The notes beneath the pieces are model-generated. The model saw only the letters and a list, made by a program, of their open reading frames with translations, did not search any database and was not told where the DNA came from. DNA of 64,000 bases from Solimonas_A sp052035235. Lineage in GTDB: Bacteria; Pseudomonadota; Gammaproteobacteria; Nevskiales; Nevskiaceae. The position numbers and the translations under genes were made by a program. The stretch spans positions 44,073 through 108,072 of the forward strand of contig JBPOHT010000037.1 of NCBI GenBank assembly GCA_052035235.1, read 5' to 3'. Positions 38,135 to 46,667 of the stretch are shown here, piece after piece (positions within the stretch are counted from its first letter, which is position 1; every line of letters begins with the position of its first letter).

Positions 38135-39969
38135 TCGTTGACGGCCTTGAGGATCGACTCCCGCAGCGTCATGGCATTGACCGGCTTGTGCAGCAGCTCG
38201 ACGCCGGCATCGCGGGCCTCGCGCAGGCGGTCGGGGGCGGTGTCGCCGCTGATCAGCAGGGCCGGCAGCTCGGGCCAGGTCTGGCGCAGGGCACGGATCG
38301 TGCGGATGCCGTTGTCGTCGCCGCGCAGGCGGAAATCGGCCAGCACGATCGACGGGGTGAAACCCAGTGCCTTGTCGACCGCCGCGTCGGTGGAGGCGGC
38401 GGTTTCGACCGTGAAGCCCATCTCCTCCAGCAGGGTCTGCATGCCCAGGCGGATGGCTTCCTCGTCGTCGATCACCAGCACCTGGACATGGCGCCAGAGC
38501 GGCCCGGCCGGTACGGCCTCGTCCGCCACCGGCACGCCCGGATTGCGTGTCACCGGGATATCCACCGAGAAGCGGCTGCCGTTACCCGGGCTGGACGCCA
38601 GCTTCAGGTCGATGTCCAACAGTTCGGTCAGGCGGCGCACGATCGCCAGGCCAAGGCCCAGGCCCTTGCTGCGGTCACGCTCCGGGTTGTTGAGCTGGTA
38701 GAACTCCTCGAACACCCGCTCCTGCTCCGACTCGGGGATACCCGGCCCGGTGTCGGCGACGCTGATGCGCAGCTTGTCGCCCAGCGGCTCCACCGACAGG
38801 TGCACGCCGCCCTGGTCGGTGTACTTGATGGCGTTGGAGACCAGGTTGCGCAGGATGCGCTGCAGCAGCATCGGATCGGTGCGGACCAGGCTGCCATCCA
38901 GCCCCTGCAGCGTCAGCCGCAAACCCTTGCGGTCGGCCTGTGGCTGGAACTCGTCCACCAGTTGCGACAGCAGCGTCGGCAGGTCGACGCTGGAGATCGA
39001 GCGTTCGATCACGCCCGCATCCAGGCGCGAGATGTCGAGCAGCGCGTCGAGCTGGCCGGCCAGCGACTTGACGGCCTTGTCGATCTGCTCGGCGATGGCG
39101 GCCGTGCGGGTATCCATGGGCCGCAGCAGCAGCGAGCCGCTGAACAGCGACAGCGCATGGATCGGCTGGCGCAGGTCATGGCTGGCAGACGCCAGGAAGC
39201 GCGTCTTGGCCCGGTTGGCGGTCTCGGCATTGCCGAGGGCGGAACGCAGCTTGCGGTTGAGGTCCACGCGCTGCTGGCGGATGTCGTACGACTCCATGAA
39301 CACTCCGGAAACGCCGCGGGCGTGGCTCAGCATGGTGGTGATGTAGATCAGGATCAGGCCGGCGAACAACAGCCGCTCGGAGACCGCGACGTCGGCCACC
39401 GGCGTCAGGGTCCATACCACGCCCACCGGCACCATCATGGTCAGCACATAGGGCAGGCAGATGCGGCGGTAGCCGGCGGTGGCCTGGATCGTGGCGGAAC
39501 AGACGCCGACGATGTAGATCGTCACGATGGCGCCGATCAGCACCGGCACCACCGGGAAGAACAGCACCACCAGTGCCTGTACCACGCCGGTCAGCAGGAA
39601 CAGGTTCGATGCCAGGCGCAGCTTGCTGTGGTCGGAACGCGTACGGTCTTCCGGCAGCCGCAGCAGGACATGGGTACGCCAGGCCACGGCCGCGATCACC
39701 ACCCCCAGCCAAAGCAACGGCAACAGGGGCGACATGTAGTAGCACAGCAGCGCCGCCATCAGCACGCTGGTGAGATAGCGCTGCAGCGGGATACGCCGCG
39801 CCTGCTGGGCCATCAGCAACACCAATTCGCCCTGCTGGGAGCGCAACTCGGCGTCCCGTTCCCGCAGTTCGATGGGTAGATGCGACATGCCCAAGTCCGT
39901 GGCACTCCGGCTGGATGAATTGGCGTCGTTCAACGCTACCGCTCCCGGCTGCCCACGACTATTAGCCAT
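38131..39969 (-). CDS. Hybrid sensor histidine kinase with C-terminal receiver
   Basis: A protein of 612 residues from ATG 39969 (SD AAGGGG 9 bases upstream); ATG 39888 is possible. Several membrane segments (LTSVLMAALLCYYMSPLLPL, VLIGAIVTIYIVGVC, LLFAGLILIYITTML) form the input, then the H-box RFLASASHDLRQPIHALSLF, N-box RNLVSNAIKYTD, G-boxes VADTGPGIPE and GLGLGLAIVRRL, and a receiver with LADFRLRGDDNGI. It is coupled by ATGA to the fusion gene and probably controls it or its substrates. The signal is unknown. Confidence 0.93.
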   Translation of the reverse strand: MANSRGQPGAVALNDANSSSRSATDLGMSHLPIELRERDAELRSQQGELVLLMAQQARRIPLQRYLTSVLMAALLCYYMSPLLPLLWLGVVIAAVAWRTHVLLRLPEDRTRSDHSKLRLASNLFLLTGVVQALVVLFFPVVPVLIGAIVTIYIVGVCSATIQATAGYRRICLPYVLTMMVPVGVVWTLTPVADVAVSERLLFAGLILIYITTMLSHARGVSGVFMESYDIRQQRVDLNRKLRSALGNAETANRAKTRFLASASHDLRQPIHALSLFSGSLLLRPMDTRTAAIAEQIDKAVKSLAGQLDALLDISRLDAGVIERSISSVDLPTLLSQLVDEFQPQADRKGLRLTLQGLDGSLVRTDPMLLQRILRNLVSNAIKYTDQGGVHLSVEPLGDKLRISVADTGPGIPESEQERVFEEFYQLNNPERDRSKGLGLGLAIVRRLTELLDIDLKLASSPGNGSRFSVDIPVTRNPGVPVADEAVPAGPLWRHVQVLVIDDEEAIRLGMQTLLEEMGFTVETAASTDAAVDKALGFTPSIVLADFRLRGDDNGIRTIRALRQTWPELPALLISGDTAPDRLREARDAGVELLHKPVNAMTLRESILKAVNE

Positions 39970-40007
39970 TTGGCTAATCCCCTTTCGAACCTGACTACAC
40001 CGTCAGG
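39961..40007. promoter_or_regulatory. Two inverted repeats at the kinase start / divergent vfr region
   Basis: ATTAGCCA-TT-TGGCTAAT (39961-39978) is a perfect 8-bp inverted repeat centred on the kinase ATG. CCTGAC-N6-GTCAGG (39990-40007) is a second, with the 6-base spacing typical of CRP-family sites although the half-site is not TGTGA. Both lie in the control region between the kinase and the Vfr/Crp gene; the remaining 150 bases up to 40154 show no gene. Confidence 0.5.
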
Positions 40008-40154
40008 CCAATTGTGCCGTACCTGGCCGGGCATCAGGATGATCTGGCGTTCTGGGCGGGCTCGGATGCCTCGGGATTCCAGGCGCAGGTTCAGCGGAAT
40101 CCGCTCCCCGGAGCGGGAATTCCTCCTTACAGGGATCTCAGGGAGAACAAGGCG

Positions 40155-40802
40155 ATGCTGCACAAACCGGCGGTTCAGGCATTCATCTGCCAGGCGCACA
40201 AGAAGAGCTTCGCGGCCAAGCACACGGTCATCCACGCGGGCGACGAGCCGCACTCGCTGTACCTGATCCTGGAAGGCTCCATCAGCGTGGTGCTGGAGGA
40301 CCACGAGGGCCGCGAGGTGGTGCTGGCCTACCTGAACCCGGGCGAGTTCTTCGGCGAGATGGGCCTGTTCCCGGAGCACAACCTGCGCAGCGCCGTGGTG
40401 CGCACCCGCACCCAGGCCCTGGTGGCCGAATTCAGCTACCAGAACTTCCGCCGCTTCGTCCGCGACCAGCCGGACATCATGTTCGAGCTGTCCGGCCAGA
40501 TGGCCTGCCGCCTGCGCGACCTCAACCAGCGTGTCGCCAACCTGGCGTTCATGGACGTGGCCGGCCGCCTGACCCACGCCCTGCTGGAGCTCAGCAAGAA
40601 GCCGGACGCCGTGCCCCACCCCAGCGGCATCGTCGTGCGGATCAGCCGCCAGGAGCTGGCGCGCCACGTCGGCTGCTCGCGCGAGATGGCCGGCCGCGTG
40701 CTGAAGAAACTCAAGAACGACGGCTTCGTGCACTCCCAGGGCCGCAACATCCTGATCTACCGCAACGGCCAGAACGGCAGCATGATGCACGCGGCGGCCT
40801 GA
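40155..40802 (+). CDS. vfr: CRP/Vfr-like cyclic-AMP-type regulator
   Basis: A protein of 215 residues from ATG 40155 with SD AGGGAG. Cyclic-nucleotide domain with YLILEGSISVVLEDHEGREV, LNPGEFFGEMGLFPEHNLRS and VVRTRTQALVAEFSY (FGE and the R-[ST] ligand positions, with RSA here), then a winged HTH ISRQELARHVGCSREMAGRV followed by LKKL. Length and motifs are those of Vfr of pseudomonads. It would regulate many genes with cAMP. Confidence 0.93.
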   Translation: MLHKPAVQAFICQAHKKSFAAKHTVIHAGDEPHSLYLILEGSISVVLEDHEGREVVLAYLNPGEFFGEMGLFPEHNLRSAVVRTRTQALVAEFSYQNFRRFVRDQPDIMFELSGQMACRLRDLNQRVANLAFMDVAGRLTHALLELSKKPDAVPHPSGIVVRISRQELARHVGCSREMAGRVLKKLKNDGFVHSQGRNILIYRNGQNGSMMHAAA

Positions 40803-40811
40803 GCCAGCGCC

Positions 40812-41138
40812 ATGGGCATGCACGAACCGATGCAGATTCCGCCGCCATCCAGCCGCTTCAGCGCCGAGGAGCTGGCGGAGTTCGCCAGCAGCTTCGAGCG
40901 CATCAAGGCGCGGCTGCCGCGCCTGTTCCTGCGCTACTGGCACCGCTGGACCTGCATCCCCGGCGATACCCCGGCGGTGCTGGTCTACGGCGAGGACGGC
41001 CGCCTGGCGCTGTGCCTGGTGCGCGAGCAGCCGGATCTCTACGGCGCCATCGGCGTCACCGTGCCGGGACACCTGCAGTACTGGCCGCCGCGCGGCTCCA
41101 TCGGCGAGGCGCTCGGCGCCGCCGGGCTGCTGCTCTAG
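40812..41138 (+). CDS. Hypothetical protein downstream of vfr
   Basis: A protein of 108 residues, ATG 40812, 9 bases after the vfr stop. It is soluble: FSAEELAEFASSFERIKARL, then LFLRYWHRWTCIPG and a compact beta part (AVLVYGEDGRLALCLVREQ). No motif recognised. It is probably cotranscribed with vfr and convergent with the next two minus-strand genes. Confidence 0.55.
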   Translation: MGMHEPMQIPPPSSRFSAEELAEFASSFERIKARLPRLFLRYWHRWTCIPGDTPAVLVYGEDGRLALCLVREQPDLYGAIGVTVPGHLQYWPPRGSIGEALGAAGLLL

Positions 41139-41344
41139 AGCTCGATGTCGTCCCGCTGCCGTGACGGCGCCAGCCGCTCGCGCAGCAAGGCCTCCGGCAG
41201 CCATACCGGCGCCACCGGGATGCCGTAGCTGGCCAGGCCCAGGGCGCCGCAGCTCAACTGCATGCCCTCCTCCATCACCGAAGCCTCGGCGCCGAGATCC
41301 AGCAGCCGGCGCAGCAGCGCCGCCAGGGTCGCGATCATGATCAT
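41135..41344 (-). CDS. Small hypothetical protein
   Basis: A protein of 69 residues from ATG 41344. A leading helix MIMIATLAALLRRLLDLGAE is followed by VMEEGMQLSCGALGLASYGI. It overlaps the preceding plus-strand gene's stop by 4 bases and lies 11 bases after the DUF4345 stop, so it may be the second gene of that operon. Function unknown. Confidence 0.4.
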   Translation of the reverse strand: MIMIATLAALLRRLLDLGAEASVMEEGMQLSCGALGLASYGIPVAPVWLPEALLRERLAPSRQRDDIEL

Positions 41345-41355
41345 GGGCTCGCTCC

Positions 41356-41736
41356 TCAGGCGGACAGGCTGCCGGCCGGCAGCACGCCCAGCAACACGAC
41401 GGCGCCGATGGCTTCCACGAAGAAGAACACGACCGGCCAGGGTCCTGGGCGCTCGCGCAGGGCACCGACCAAGCGACCGAAGGCCATGCCACCCAGGGCC
41501 AGCGCCACTGTCAGTGCGATACCGTCGCGCAGGGCCGGCAGCCATAGCGGCAGTATCAGTGCCAGGGCCATCGCCAGGCCGAAGCCACCGTACACCGCCT
41601 GGATCTCGTTGCGCGCCGTGGGCGTCTCGGCCGGCAGGTCGAAGCTGCGCAGGAAACGCTGCGGCAAAGCGAAGGCCGCCAGGCCCATCAGCAGGAACAG
41701 GGCGGCGACGATGGACATCGGGATCATGGCGGGCAT
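41356..41736 (-). CDS. DUF4345-type membrane protein
   Basis: A protein of 126 residues (ATG 41736; ATG 41727 has better SD spacing to GGAG). Four hydrophobic segments, with NEIQAVYGGFGLAMALALIL and GGMAFGRLVGAL in the pattern of the DUF4345 family of four-helix inner-membrane proteins. Function not established. Divergent from the next membrane-protein gene. Confidence 0.72.
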   Translation of the reverse strand: MPAMIPMSIVAALFLLMGLAAFALPQRFLRSFDLPAETPTARNEIQAVYGGFGLAMALALILPLWLPALRDGIALTVALALGGMAFGRLVGALRERPGPWPVVFFFVEAIGAVVLLGVLPAGSLSA

Positions 41737-41857
41737 CTCCGTGGTTTCTGGAGTCCATGCTCAGCCCGGGCCGGCGGGCCGGCAATTACCCTGGAGGTAA
41801 TCGCCGCGGCGCACGGATGGCTTAGGCTTGGACCCATCCTCCCTGCCGAGCTTCCGC

Positions 41858-42271
41858 ATGAGCCACGCCCCGCACCCACCCCTGCGCTACTTCCTGCTGA
41901 TGTTCATGGCCGCCACCTCGCTGGCCAACGGCGTGCTGATGGTGGCCTTCACCGAGCAGTGGTACCTGTGTATCGCCAACCCGGCGCGCGCGGCACTGTA
42001 CAGCGCGCATTTCGTTACCGATGTCGGCACCGCCTACCTGACGATCGGCGCCGCACTGCTGTGGGCGGCGCTGAGCCCTGCAAGGGCGCTGCCGCTGGTG
42101 GTGATGGCGCTGTTGTTCTCGGCGCTGCATGCGGTGCATCACGTCTGGGAGTACGGCAGCTTCGGCGTACCCACCCGCAGCGTGCTGATCGAGCTCTTCG
42201 GCATCTGGGGGCCGGTGGCGATCCTGGGCTGGCTGGGCCTGGACCTGCGACGCGCGGAACAGGCCGCCTGA
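41858..42271 (+). CDS. Four-helix membrane protein, unknown function
   Basis: A protein of 137 residues from ATG 41858 (ATG 41828 is further upstream and less likely). Hydrophobic helices include YFLLMFMAATSLANGVLMVA, VGTAYLTIGAALLWAALS, PLVVMALLFSALHAVHHVWE and IELFGIWGPVAILGWLGLDL. Aspartate, His and Tyr residues inside the helices suggest a small-ligand binding site. Family not recognised. Confidence 0.6.
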   Translation: MSHAPHPPLRYFLLMFMAATSLANGVLMVAFTEQWYLCIANPARAALYSAHFVTDVGTAYLTIGAALLWAALSPARALPLVVMALLFSALHAVHHVWEYGSFGVPTRSVLIELFGIWGPVAILGWLGLDLRRAEQAA

Positions 42272-42284
42272 AGCAGGCTGCCTT

Positions 42285-43073
42285 TCAGCGCGTCTTGTAG
42301 AAGCGGTTGGGCCGGAACAGTTCCGGCGCCAGCGGCACGTCGACCCGGTCGTTGCGCAGGCGGATTTCCGTGGTGTTGCGTTCGCGCAGGTCGGTGAGGG
42401 TGGCGCGACCCACGGCCCAGCGGCCGTTGACCTGGCGCACCGAGGCGGGATCAACCTCCAGCTTCTTCCAGGGTACACCGCCGTAGAGGTCGGCCTTCAG
42501 CGGCAGGCACCAGGCGTTGTCGATGGTCAGGTCGAGCCGGTCGTAGAGGATGTCAGGATCGTTGCCGGCCGGCAGGAAGCGCCATTGCTCCACGGCGCGG
42601 CCACCGCTGTAGCCGCTGCCGATGCGTGTCAGCTTGCCGCCGTGCAGGCCGCTGAACAGGAACTTGAGGTCGAAGGCCGACAGGCCGCTGCCGAACAGGC
42701 TCTGGGCCACCGTGGCGCCGGTCACCTGCCGCACCTTGCGCACTGCGGGCAGGTAGACATAGAAATCCTCCTTGCCCTGGCGCGTGACGAACAGGTAGGC
42801 GGCACCGGCCAGGTCGGCCGGCGCGGACAGCCTCAGCGTGGCCTGGTGGCCCTCGGCGTCGCGCCGCCAGTACCAGCTGCCGACCAGCTCGCGCACGGTG
42901 CCGCCGGCGTCGGTCTGGCGCAGGGTGATGTCCTGTGCCAGTGACTTCTGCGGGAGATTGGCGGCCAGGCAACTGCGCAGCGCGGCTTCGTCGCGCGCGG
43001 CGGCGGCGGGGCCCGGCAGGGCTGCCACCAGCAGCGAGCCGAGCATCCAGGCGGAGCGCAGCAGCTTGGCCAT
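42285..43073 (-). CDS. Outer-membrane lipoprotein-sorting-like protein (LolA-like)
   Basis: A protein of 262 residues from ATG 43073. Signal peptide (LLRSAWMLGSLLVAALPGPA, cleaved near AAA-RD), then YWRRDAEGHQATLRLSAPAD, FYVYLPAVRKVRQVTGATVA and FGSGLSAFDLKFLFSGLHGG, the layout of the LolA-like family that accompanies DUF1302 or MMPL exporters. Periplasmic; probably carries lipid or hydrophobic cargo. It ends the likely envelope operon of 42-49 kb, but a terminator and a large hairpin separate it from DUF445. Confidence 0.75.
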   Translation of the reverse strand: MAKLLRSAWMLGSLLVAALPGPAAAARDEAALRSCLAANLPQKSLAQDITLRQTDAGGTVRELVGSWYWRRDAEGHQATLRLSAPADLAGAAYLFVTRQGKEDFYVYLPAVRKVRQVTGATVAQSLFGSGLSAFDLKFLFSGLHGGKLTRIGSGYSGGRAVEQWRFLPAGNDPDILYDRLDLTIDNAWCLPLKADLYGGVPWKKLEVDPASVRQVNGRWAVGRATLTDLRERNTTEIRLRNDRVDVPLAPELFRPNRFYKTR

Positions 43074-43091
43074 GTGTCGCGACTCCCGTAT

Positions 43092-43126
43092 GGAGCCCAT
43101 CCGTGGCGATTTCACGGATGGGCTCC
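43092..43126. repeat. 14-bp perfect inverted repeat upstream of the LolA-like gene
   Basis: GGAGCCCATCCGTG (43092-43105) / CACGGATGGGCTCC (43113-43126) with a 7-base loop; no T-run. It lies in the 5' leader of the LolA-like gene, next to the terminator at 43139-43164. REP-like or regulatory. Confidence 0.6.
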
Positions 43127-43138
43127 TGGAATAAAGAA

Positions 43139-43164
43139 GCCCGGTGCCTTGGGGATCACCGGGC
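43139..43164 (-). terminator. Terminator of the DUF445 operon
   Basis: GCCCGGTG (43139-43146) / CACCGGGC (43157-43164), 8-bp stem, followed on the minus strand by TTCTTTATT. It lies 28 bases after the DUF445 stop. Confidence 0.75.
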
Positions 43165-43191
43165 AATGGCGGATCGGTCTGCGGCCGACGG

Positions 43192-44445
43192 TCAGTGGAC
43201 CGCGAAGTGCAGCATCACGTGAACCTGCAGTTCGCCGACCAGGAAGCCAAGCACGGCGCCGACGGTGATCAGGATCCATTCGTCCTGCTCGAAGGCCGGG
43301 TGCAGCAGGTTCTCGAATTCCTCGACGGTGAGGTCCTGCATCTTGGTGGCCAGGGTCCGTTCGAGGTCCATGGCGTCATGCGCGTACTTCTCGATGTGCT
43401 TCATCGTGTCCGGCAGGCGCTTCATGATCTCCTGCGAGACCAGGCGCTTCATCTCCTGGTACTTGGAGCTGCCCACGGCCAGCACGACGAAGGGCTTGGC
43501 CACGCCGGACTGGGCGTCGACCACGCGCTGTACCTGCTTCTGGATCATGCCGAACAGACGATCCGACAGCGGGCCACGCAGCACGGCGTCGATGATGTTG
43601 TGCGGGGTGACGATCTCGGCGGCGATCAGGCGGCCGTACTCGGCGGAGACTTCCAGGCGGCGCTTGAGGAACAGGCCCTGCCAGGTGAACAGGCCACCCA
43701 GGTACTTGGTGGGATGCTTCGGGTTGAAGATCATCTTCAGCGCCAGCCAGTCGGTGAACCAGCCGGTGAAGCCGCCAAACAGCGGCATGACCCAGACGTT
43801 CTGCGTGATCGCCCAGACCACGGCCTGCACGCAGCCGATGGCGAAGCCGAAGAACAGGCCGGAGTTGCGGATGAAGCGGAACTCTCCGGCACCGGCCTCC
43901 AGGAAGATTCGGTTCAGCAGCGGCTTGTCGCGCAGCAGGTTGCTGACCACCATGTCCTTGAGGTCGAACACCGAATTGATGTTGGACTTGATGTCCACCA
44001 TGATCTGCCGAACGATATCGGGCGCCTCCTCCTGGATGCGGCTGATGATCATGCGCTTGACCGTCTCGGGCGCGGCCTCCCAGAGTCCGGGCGCGTACTG
44101 CTCGGCGACGTTGCGCGTGATCTCTTCCACGGCTTCCAGCAGCGGCTTCTCGATCTCCTGGGCGATGCGATCCGGATCCAGGCGGTCGAACACGTCTTCC
44201 GGCTTGATCAGCTTCTGCGTCATGGTGTCGCAGGCGATGCTGGCCATGATGGCGGCCTTGCGCGGCACGATGCCCTGCCAGCCGAGATAGGGTGGCTTGA
44301 TGCCGACGAATTCGATCGGCTCGAACATCATGCGGATCGCCACGATCTTGGTGACGTAGCCGATGATCGCCGCCACGAACGGCATCGACGCATACAGGAA
44401 CCAGTTCTGCTGTACGTCGACGACGATTTCTGCCCAGCTTTGCAT
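43192..44445 (-). CDS. DUF445 family membrane protein
   Basis: A protein of 417 residues from ATG 44445 (SD GGGGAGAG upstream). YASMPFVAAIIGYVTKIVAI with WLTNWLAVRMMF-like continuation (IRMMFEPIEFVGI, YLGWQGIVP), repeated in the second half (FGGFTGWFTDWLALKMIFNP and YLGGLFTWQGLF), the two membrane repeats of DUF445. The C-terminus is a TM segment (LITVGAVLGFLVGELQVHV). Function unknown; linked here to envelope genes. Confidence 0.88.
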   Translation of the reverse strand: MQSWAEIVVDVQQNWFLYASMPFVAAIIGYVTKIVAIRMMFEPIEFVGIKPPYLGWQGIVPRKAAIMASIACDTMTQKLIKPEDVFDRLDPDRIAQEIEKPLLEAVEEITRNVAEQYAPGLWEAAPETVKRMIISRIQEEAPDIVRQIMVDIKSNINSVFDLKDMVVSNLLRDKPLLNRIFLEAGAGEFRFIRNSGLFFGFAIGCVQAVVWAITQNVWVMPLFGGFTGWFTDWLALKMIFNPKHPTKYLGGLFTWQGLFLKRRLEVSAEYGRLIAAEIVTPHNIIDAVLRGPLSDRLFGMIQKQVQRVVDAQSGVAKPFVVLAVGSSKYQEMKRLVSQEIMKRLPDTMKHIEKYAHDAMDLERTLATKMQDLTVEEFENLLHPAFEQDEWILITVGAVLGFLVGELQVHVMLHFAVH

Positions 44446-44482
44446 GTCTCTCTCCCCTACCCGTACCTGTTTTTCGTTTCTT

Positions 44483-45202
44483 CTAGCCAACCGAACCCGC
44501 GAACGAGCCGGTCAGATCCTCGGCAACACGACCGTTTTCCCAGAACGCACGCCCGAGCGCCGACAGCATCAGCACCCGCCGCACGATATGCCCCTTGAGT
44601 CCGCCCTTGTGCAGACGGGCGATGCCGTCGCGCACGACCTGCTCGGTTTCCAGCATCTCGTACTGGACCCGGCGCGCGGCATCCTCGGGACCGGTTTCCA
44701 CCAAGCCCAGGGCCCGCAGCCGGCCGATGAAGACCGGCGTCGTGTCGTTCCACTGCACACCGGCATTGCGGCCGATGTTGCTGATCCACTCCACCACCGG
44801 CTCGGCGGTGAGGCCGATGCGCGAACCCGCCAGCACGTGAATCACGGGATACGTGGAGCCGTCCGACATGGCCGACAGCAGGCGCGCCTGGTCGGGCACG
44901 AGCTGCGAGGTCACCCAGCCGAAGAATTCGGCCTGGGCCTCGTCGCGCCCCTGCTCGGAGGAGCGCTGCAGCAGATCCTGCAGGCTGGCACCGCTCGCGG
45001 AGCGGTCGGCGACGGTGCGCATGGCCACCGCCAGCACCGAGATGGAACCCGGCGATTCCAGGCGATCCATGCGCCGCTTGAGCTGCTGCAGCAGCTGGCG
45101 CTCCACGGCTTGCAGGCGTTCCGTGGCGAAGTCCGCACCCGGCAGGCGCCGCAGCAGTCCGGCAACCCGCTGGGCGGTTTGACCGTCACCCAATGCCTTC
45201 AT
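44483..45202 (-). CDS. Abi-alpha/DUF4393-like protein
   Basis: A protein of 239 residues. A basic helical N-terminus (FATERLQAVERQLLQQLKRR), then FFGWVTSQLVPDQARLLSAM followed by SDGSTYPVIHV, WNDTTPVFIGRLRALGLVET and a helical tail. The sequence around ARLLSAMSDG...PVIHV recalls the Abi-alpha (DUF4393) family, named for lactococcal abortive infection proteins; identity is tentative. Neighbours are envelope genes, which argues against a defence role. Its start overlaps the stop of the next upstream gene by ATGA. Confidence 0.55.
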   Translation of the reverse strand: MKALGDGQTAQRVAGLLRRLPGADFATERLQAVERQLLQQLKRRMDRLESPGSISVLAVAMRTVADRSASGASLQDLLQRSSEQGRDEAQAEFFGWVTSQLVPDQARLLSAMSDGSTYPVIHVLAGSRIGLTAEPVVEWISNIGRNAGVQWNDTTPVFIGRLRALGLVETGPEDAARRVQYEMLETEQVVRDGIARLHKGGLKGHIVRRVLMLSALGRAFWENGRVAEDLTGSFAGSVG

Positions 45203-45933
45203 GACTCCCCTCCCTTGGCTTCCGCCTGCGGCGCCGTATCCTGCGGAATGCGCTCCAGGCGCAGGCCCTTGATACGCAAGCCGAGGTCCGCGTGCTTGAC
45301 GATCACCGGCACCGGCTCCTGCGGGAAGCGCACGTTCATGCCGAAGCGCGCCAGGATCGGCGTGGTGATCTCGCGCACGGCCTTAAGCCGCGTCTTCAGC
45401 ACCGTATCCACCGGCGCGCGGATGCGCTGGTCCAGCGTCAGGCGCAGTGGGCCGCGGTAGTTCAAGGGGATGGTGGTGTCCACCGGCACGGTGAACGACA
45501 CCGGCTGCTCGAAGCGCAGCGGGATGCGTGCCTTGAACTTCACGTTACGCAGGCGCTTGACGTTCTGGTAGGTGAAGTCGGTAGTGCCTTCGATGTCGGC
45601 ATAGGTATCCACCGGCACCACGCCGCGATAGCGGATCACCATGCGGATCGGCACGGATGTGTCCAGCTTGATGTCGGCGTCGTAGTTGCCCTTGAGCGGC
45701 AGGTCCAGGGTCTGCTTGAACGGCACCTCGGCGTCGATGTAGCCGTCGAGCTTGATGGTGATCTTGTTGGTGGCCTCGGCGATGACATGGGCCTGCGGTG
45801 GCAGCAGCACGTGGCCCGGCTGGTCGCTGAGCGTCAGGCGCACCACCAGGTGCAGGTAGAGCCAGAAGCCCAGGGCGGCACCTCCCGCCGCCAGCAGCAG
45901 GCCCAAGCCCAGCTTGGCCAGCAGGCGCATCAC
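45199..45933 (-). CDS. Membrane-anchored beta-repeat protein A
   Basis: A protein of 244 residues. N-terminal TM (LAKLGLGLLLAAGGAALGFW), then a periplasmic part built of alternating short strands: IKLDGYIDAEVPFKQTLDLP, LKGNYDADIKLDTSVPIRMV, VSFTVPVDTTIPLNYRGPLR. It is a paralogue of the next upstream gene, with ATGA overlaps on both sides. Repeated strands of this type suggest an elongated beta structure, possibly a hydrophobic groove; that is inference. Confidence 0.65.
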   Translation of the reverse strand: MMRLLAKLGLGLLLAAGGAALGFWLYLHLVVRLTLSDQPGHVLLPPQAHVIAEATNKITIKLDGYIDAEVPFKQTLDLPLKGNYDADIKLDTSVPIRMVIRYRGVVPVDTYADIEGTTDFTYQNVKRLRNVKFKARIPLRFEQPVSFTVPVDTTIPLNYRGPLRLTLDQRIRAPVDTVLKTRLKAVREITTPILARFGMNVRFPQEPVPVIVKHADLGLRIKGLRLERIPQDTAPQAEAKGGES

Positions 45934-46658
45934 GGCGCCGGTTCCTTCGCCGTGGCCGGGGCGGCGGCATCATCACCTGCCGTATTGAGGCGCAGCGTGC
46001 GCAGCGGCAGGCGCAGGTCGGCCTCGGTGATCACCACCGACGCCGGGTCGGGCACGGTGATGTTGGCCTTCAGCGCCGACTTCACCGGCACGTCCATCTT
46101 GCTGCGGATGGGAATGGTGGCGGCGATGTCGGCCTTCAGCGGCACGTCCAGCGCCTGCTTGAGCTTGGCCTCCACCGGCGCGGTGAACTTGAGGTGCACC
46201 ATCTGGTCGACGGGAATGTTGAGGTTGACCGGCACCCGGGCCTTGACCGGGATCTTGCCGCGCAGCGGCAGGTCGTGCGTGTCGCCCAGCAGATCGGCCT
46301 TGACCACCGTGTTCACGTCCAGCAACTGGTCGATCACGATGTAGTCCTTCACCGGCACGTTCATCTTGATCGGGATTTCGCTGTCGAAGCTGGCGTTGAC
46401 GCGCAGCGTCTCCTCCACCGGAATGCTGATGCGCTGGTCCACCGGCACGGTGGTGGTGATGGCCGTGTCGATCTCGATCGACAGGTCGTTGAGCACGTCG
46501 GCGCTGACGCTCAGGGGCTCGGGCAGGACGATGATGGCGGGCTGGTCCCGCAGCATCAGCCGCGCATCGACGTTGCGGAACACCCACCAGCCGGCGATGG
46601 CGCCGCCGATGACGGCGCCCAGCAGGATCGCGAGAAAGAAGATCGTGGTTTTGCTCAC
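45930..46658 (-). CDS. Membrane-anchored beta-repeat protein B
   Basis: A protein of 242 residues, paralogous to protein A. TM segment (IFFLAILLGAVIGGAIAGWW), then repeats of the type VPVDQRISIPVEETLRVNA, IPIKMNVPVKDYIVIDQL, IPVKARVPVNLNIPVDQMV and VPLKADIAATIPIRSKM, so VP-[VL]-x-x-x-[VI] recurs every 10-20 residues. It ends with an alanine-rich tail. It stands between DUF1302 and protein A; a joint role in envelope lipid traffic is possible. Confidence 0.65.
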   Translation of the reverse strand: MSKTTIFFLAILLGAVIGGAIAGWWVFRNVDARLMLRDQPAIIVLPEPLSVSADVLNDLSIEIDTAITTTVPVDQRISIPVEETLRVNASFDSEIPIKMNVPVKDYIVIDQLLDVNTVVKADLLGDTHDLPLRGKIPVKARVPVNLNIPVDQMVHLKFTAPVEAKLKQALDVPLKADIAATIPIRSKMDVPVKSALKANITVPDPASVVITEADLRLPLRTLRLNTAGDDAAAPATAKEPAP

Positions 46659-46667
46659 GGGAATATC

